Source: Planctomycetota bacterium
GTDB taxonomy: Bacteria > Planctomycetota > Phycisphaerae > UBA1845
Reading direction: 5' to 3'
Assembly (NCBI GenBank): GCA_016200265.1
Contig: JACQFE010000070.1
Coordinates: 33,192 to 97,191 of the forward strand
DNA: 64,000 nt
Both the position numbers and the translations under genes were made by a program. The notes below the pieces were generated by a model that made no database searches, was not told the origin of the DNA, and saw only the letters and a program-made list of their open reading frames with translations. This document shows, in pieces, positions 61,448-64,000 of this stretch. How positions within the stretch are numbered: the stretch's first letter is position 1; every line of letters starts with the position of its first letter.

Positions 61448-62848
61448 TTATTCGGCAAATAATCCGGCCGCCTCGCCAATCGACTCCGAGAGCGTCGGGT
61501 GCGGATGGATCATCTTCGTCAGATCGTAGGCCACCGCGCCCATCTCAATCGCCAGCACGCCTTCGGAAATCATCTCACCGACATGCGGTCCGGTCATACC
61601 CACGCCGAGCACACGCTGCGTGGATTTTTCGAGAATGATCTTCGTGACACCGTCGGTCCGACCGATCGCCACCGCCCGACCCGACGCCGACCACGGCATC
61701 TTTCGAATGGCAATATCGAGGCCCTTTTGTTTGGCTTCGTCTTCCGTGACCCCGGCCCAGGCGATTGCGGGATCCGTGAACACAACCGCCGGTATCGCTC
61801 GCGGCTCGAAGACTTCGTTCTTGCCCGCGAGAATATCCGCGAGCGCCAGACCTTCGTGCATGGCCTTGTGCGCCAGCATCGGATTGCCGATTACATCGCC
61901 GATGGCGTAAATTTTTCCGCTGCTGGTCGTTTTGAATCCCGTATCAACTTTGATGAATCCTCGCTCGTCAACCTGCACCCCGGCCTTTTCGAGTTGCAGA
62001 TCGCGAGAATTCGGTCGCCGCCCAACGCTCACGAGCACTCTATCGAAGCGTGTCGTCTTTGGAATGTTTTTGCCTTCAAAGCCGACTTCGACGCCGTTCT
62101 TCACGTCCTTCATCCCCGTGACTTTGGTCTCGAGGCAAACCTGGGCAAAGTTTTGCTCGAAGCGTTTCAAGAGGGGTCGCACAAGATCACGATCGACGCC
62201 GGGCATGAGCCCCGCGGTCATTTCGACGACTGTCACTTGTGAGCCAAATGCGGCATAGACCTGACCAAGCTCCAATCCGATGTACCCGCCGCCCAGCACA
62301 AGCAGCGTCTTGGGGATATCTTTCATTTCGAGCGCCGCACGCGAGTTCATTACTCGCGGTGATTCGATTTGGACGCCCTTGAGCTCAATGGATCGCGAAC
62401 CTGTGCAAATGATGCAGCGTTTGAATTTGACGTGCGAATTGGCCCCGTCGGGTGTTTCAATGGAAACATTCTTGGCGTCCTCGAATCGGGCAGTCCCTTG
62501 AACTTTCTCGACCTTGAATTTCTTGGCCTGCATGTCCAGGCCGCCGGAGAGCTTTTTCACGACCGATTCTTTCCAGCCCCGGATGCGGTCCACATCGAGC
62601 TTGGGCTTGCCGAAGTCGATGCCCATTTCTTTGGCAATGGTCGCGGTATGCAGGCTTTCGGCCATCGCCAGATACGTCTTCGACGGAATGCAGCCGCGAT
62701 GCAGACACACGCCGCCGAGTGCGGGCATGGATTCGACGATGGTCGTCTGAATGCCGTGCGTCGCGGCCCGGAACGCGGCGTGGTATCCGCCCGGCCCGCC
62801 GCCGATGATGAGAAGATCCGTCTCCTGCGTAAATTCACCTACGACCAT
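61448..62848 (-). CDS. lpdA: Dihydrolipoyl dehydrogenase
   Basis: 466 residues. FAD motif DLLIIGGGPGGYHAAFRAAT, redox Cys pair GGVCLHRGCIPSK, NAD motif LVLGGGYIGLELGQV, FAD-binding IYAIGDVIGNPMLAHKA, and the catalytic HPHPTLSE. E3 subunit of pyruvate, 2-oxoglutarate or branched-chain dehydrogenase or the glycine cleavage system. The other subunits are not next to it. Confidence 0.93.
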   Translation of the reverse strand: MVVGEFTQETDLLIIGGGPGGYHAAFRAATHGIQTTIVESMPALGGVCLHRGCIPSKTYLAMAESLHTATIAKEMGIDFGKPKLDVDRIRGWKESVVKKLSGGLDMQAKKFKVEKVQGTARFEDAKNVSIETPDGANSHVKFKRCIICTGSRSIELKGVQIESPRVMNSRAALEMKDIPKTLLVLGGGYIGLELGQVYAAFGSQVTVVEMTAGLMPGVDRDLVRPLLKRFEQNFAQVCLETKVTGMKDVKNGVEVGFEGKNIPKTTRFDRVLVSVGRRPNSRDLQLEKAGVQVDERGFIKVDTGFKTTSSGKIYAIGDVIGNPMLAHKAMHEGLALADILAGKNEVFEPRAIPAVVFTDPAIAWAGVTEDEAKQKGLDIAIRKMPWSASGRAVAIGRTDGVTKIILEKSTQRVLGVGMTGPHVGEMISEGVLAIEMGAVAYDLTKMIHPHPTLSESIGEAAGLFAE

Positions 62849-62879
62849 GGGTTGGCCTTTCTCTTTAGGTTTTCCAAAT

Positions 62880-62966
62880 CTGAGGAATCAAACCTGAAAT
62901 TTCGAAATTCAAGAATCAGATTTCAAATTCAGAATTTCAAATCTCAAATTTGAAATTTCAAATTCG
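62880..62966. repeat. A/T-rich repeat with AAATTTGAAATT words
   Basis: Alternating AATTTCAAAT and ATTTGAAATT words form short overlapping palindromes over about 85 bp, very different in composition from the surrounding DNA. It lies in the gap between lpdA and the next gene. Confidence 0.5.
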
Positions 62967-63070
62967 TCGTCGCTGGACTCCGCGCATTCCGCGCTCAACA
63001 CAATGCACGCGAGCCCCTATTTCATGCAGACTTTCGGGAAAGCGGCGATCCTGTCAAGGTCGGCGAATTG

Positions 63071-63910
63071 TCAGGGAATGGGAATGCCAATCGTTGGGCA
63101 GGCTGAAAGGCTTGATCCTTTGAACAAATTCAAGGCTCCCGCGCCGTTCAGCAGATCGATCGACGCAAGAATGTCGATCGGCGTGAACACCCCACTCCTG
63201 TCAAGGTCCGATTGCCAAATGAGAAGCGTGTGATTGCCTTCGAGGGCGTCGATCAAGGCCAGTGTATCCGGCGTGTCGCTCAATCTGTTTGCGTCTGTAT
63301 CCGCGCCGAGGGCACCGATGCAGGCCACATCGCTCGGATCGCCCAAGTATCTAACGCAGGTCCACGTCGCGGAGGGAATTGGGCGACAAATCGTCACCTT
63401 CACCACCGCGCCATTCTGGTCAATGCCGCAAATGCCAGGCAGGAGCGGCGAAGGCTCGAAATCCGCCAGCGTCAACGGCCCCGGATCGCGCGAGAATGTC
63501 AGCGTGATCGTATCAAAGCCGTACCGGGTCGCCACATTCGCCGGATCATTTGGAAATCTCGCGTCGATGGTGCATGGCGGCGGATCGGTGCTGACGATCC
63601 GAATCGGACACTGCCCATTCACTTGGATCGTGAGTGGAACGCCTCGCAATGGAGTAGTGTTCGGTGGCGGAAACTGCGTGGAAACGAAATTCTTGCCGTC
63701 TGCAAATCCAAATATGAATGTTCCGGCCGCGCCCTGCTGCACTTTCAGCTTGAGCGTGCCGACGTAATAGGGCGGATGACCTTCATATCCATCACATCCG
63801 ATGGCGACGAAGTTGTATATGTAGTCAAGCGTCTGCGTACCTACGCCGCCAAAAAGATCATCCTGATTCTCTGTTTGACTCCGGCTATTAAGTACGGTAG
63901 TTGTTAGGTT
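63071..63910 (-). pseudogene. Dockerin-type exported protein, 5' end missing
   Basis: The first usable start is a GTG at 63742 (223 residues), but the frame stays open to 63910 with protein-like sequence (TQTLDYIYNF, IGCDGYEGHPPYYVGTLKLK) and no ATG, GTG or TTG. There is no signal peptide. The body is beta-rich (cohesin-like VPLTIQVNGQCPI) and the tail has DTDANRLSDTPDTLAL and DLDRSGVFTPIDILASIDLL, ending GAGALNLF, close to the end of the subtilase at 23756. Probably a truncated or frameshifted copy whose start was lost near the 5' neighbour. Confidence 0.5.
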
Positions 63911-63938
63911 TTACGCGATTCGAGGAAGGAGACGCGAA

Positions 63939-64000
63939 ATGCCTGACAACCGGAACAAGCGGCCCATGCCGGCGGTGATGGATGTGGCCACGTTTCATGG
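63939..64000 (+). CDS. Start of a gene continuing beyond the window
   Basis: ATG with GAGGAAGGAGA seven bases upstream, then an open frame to the edge (MPDNRNKRPMPAVMDVATFH). Too short to assign. Confidence 0.5.
   Translation, partial: MPDNRNKRPMPAVMDVATFH

Overview
The window looks like a chromosomal segment of a Gram-negative planctomycete (Planctomycetota, perhaps Phycisphaerae or a relative). This is inferred from several secreted proteins with dockerin-like Ca-binding tails (including DCNGNGVPDECE-type repeats), a PEP-CTERM protein, kdsA (Kdo for LPS), and many short inverted-repeat elements, some inside coding sequences. No rRNA, CRISPR array, prophage or transposase gene was found. 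One intact tRNA (Leu-CAA) is present.

Layout. 1-3.9 kb: a truncated fibre-like protein, a metzincin-like protease and a subtilase, all export-type. 4.0-11.2 kb: tRNA-Leu, a decayed methyltransferase, a CusA/CusB-type metal efflux pair on the minus strand, and a decayed second tRNA-Leu copy in the same orientation. 11.4-19 kb: membrane protein, pteridine-reductase-like SDR, DnaJ-type co-chaperone coupled to a small membrane protein, ICMT-like methyltransferase, repeat lipoprotein, MOSC protein. 19-28.2 kb: BNR/sialidase-like protein, pyrB with a good sigma70 promoter, dockerin subtilase, MITE-like element, HupE-like protein and a frameshifted RCC1-repeat gene. 28.3-30.5 kb: ABC-2 exporter pair. 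30.5-40 kb: GT-C and GT2 glycosyltransferases, B12/radical SAM enzyme, YmdB-like phosphodiesterase, tyrS, WecA/MraY-like transferase, MFS carrier. 40-44.2 kb: etfB-etfA plus a membrane Fe-S oxidoreductase, a route for electrons from beta-oxidation to quinone. 44.3-45 kb: a peroxiredoxin-like gene with two in-frame UGA codons exactly at the two catalytic Cys positions and a hairpin just downstream, the best candidate for something special here (a UxxU selenoprotein). 45-52.5 kb: cysE, response regulator and four export-type proteins, two of which share an apparently undescribed KWGPF domain. 52.9-57 kb: kdsA, an M24 peptidase and accB-accC. 57-64 kb: small HTH protein, DUF2723-like GT-C enzyme, methyltransferase, polysaccharide deacetylase, lpdA, a start-less dockerin protein remnant and the first codons of a further gene.

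How the genes fit together. The etf/oxidoreductase, accBC and lpdA genes give fatty-acid and central-carbon metabolism; the glycosyltransferases, deacetylase, WecA-like enzyme and kdsA point to surface polysaccharide; the secreted proteases and dockerin proteins point to an elaborate exoproteome. Functions are assigned by reading motifs; no database search was run.
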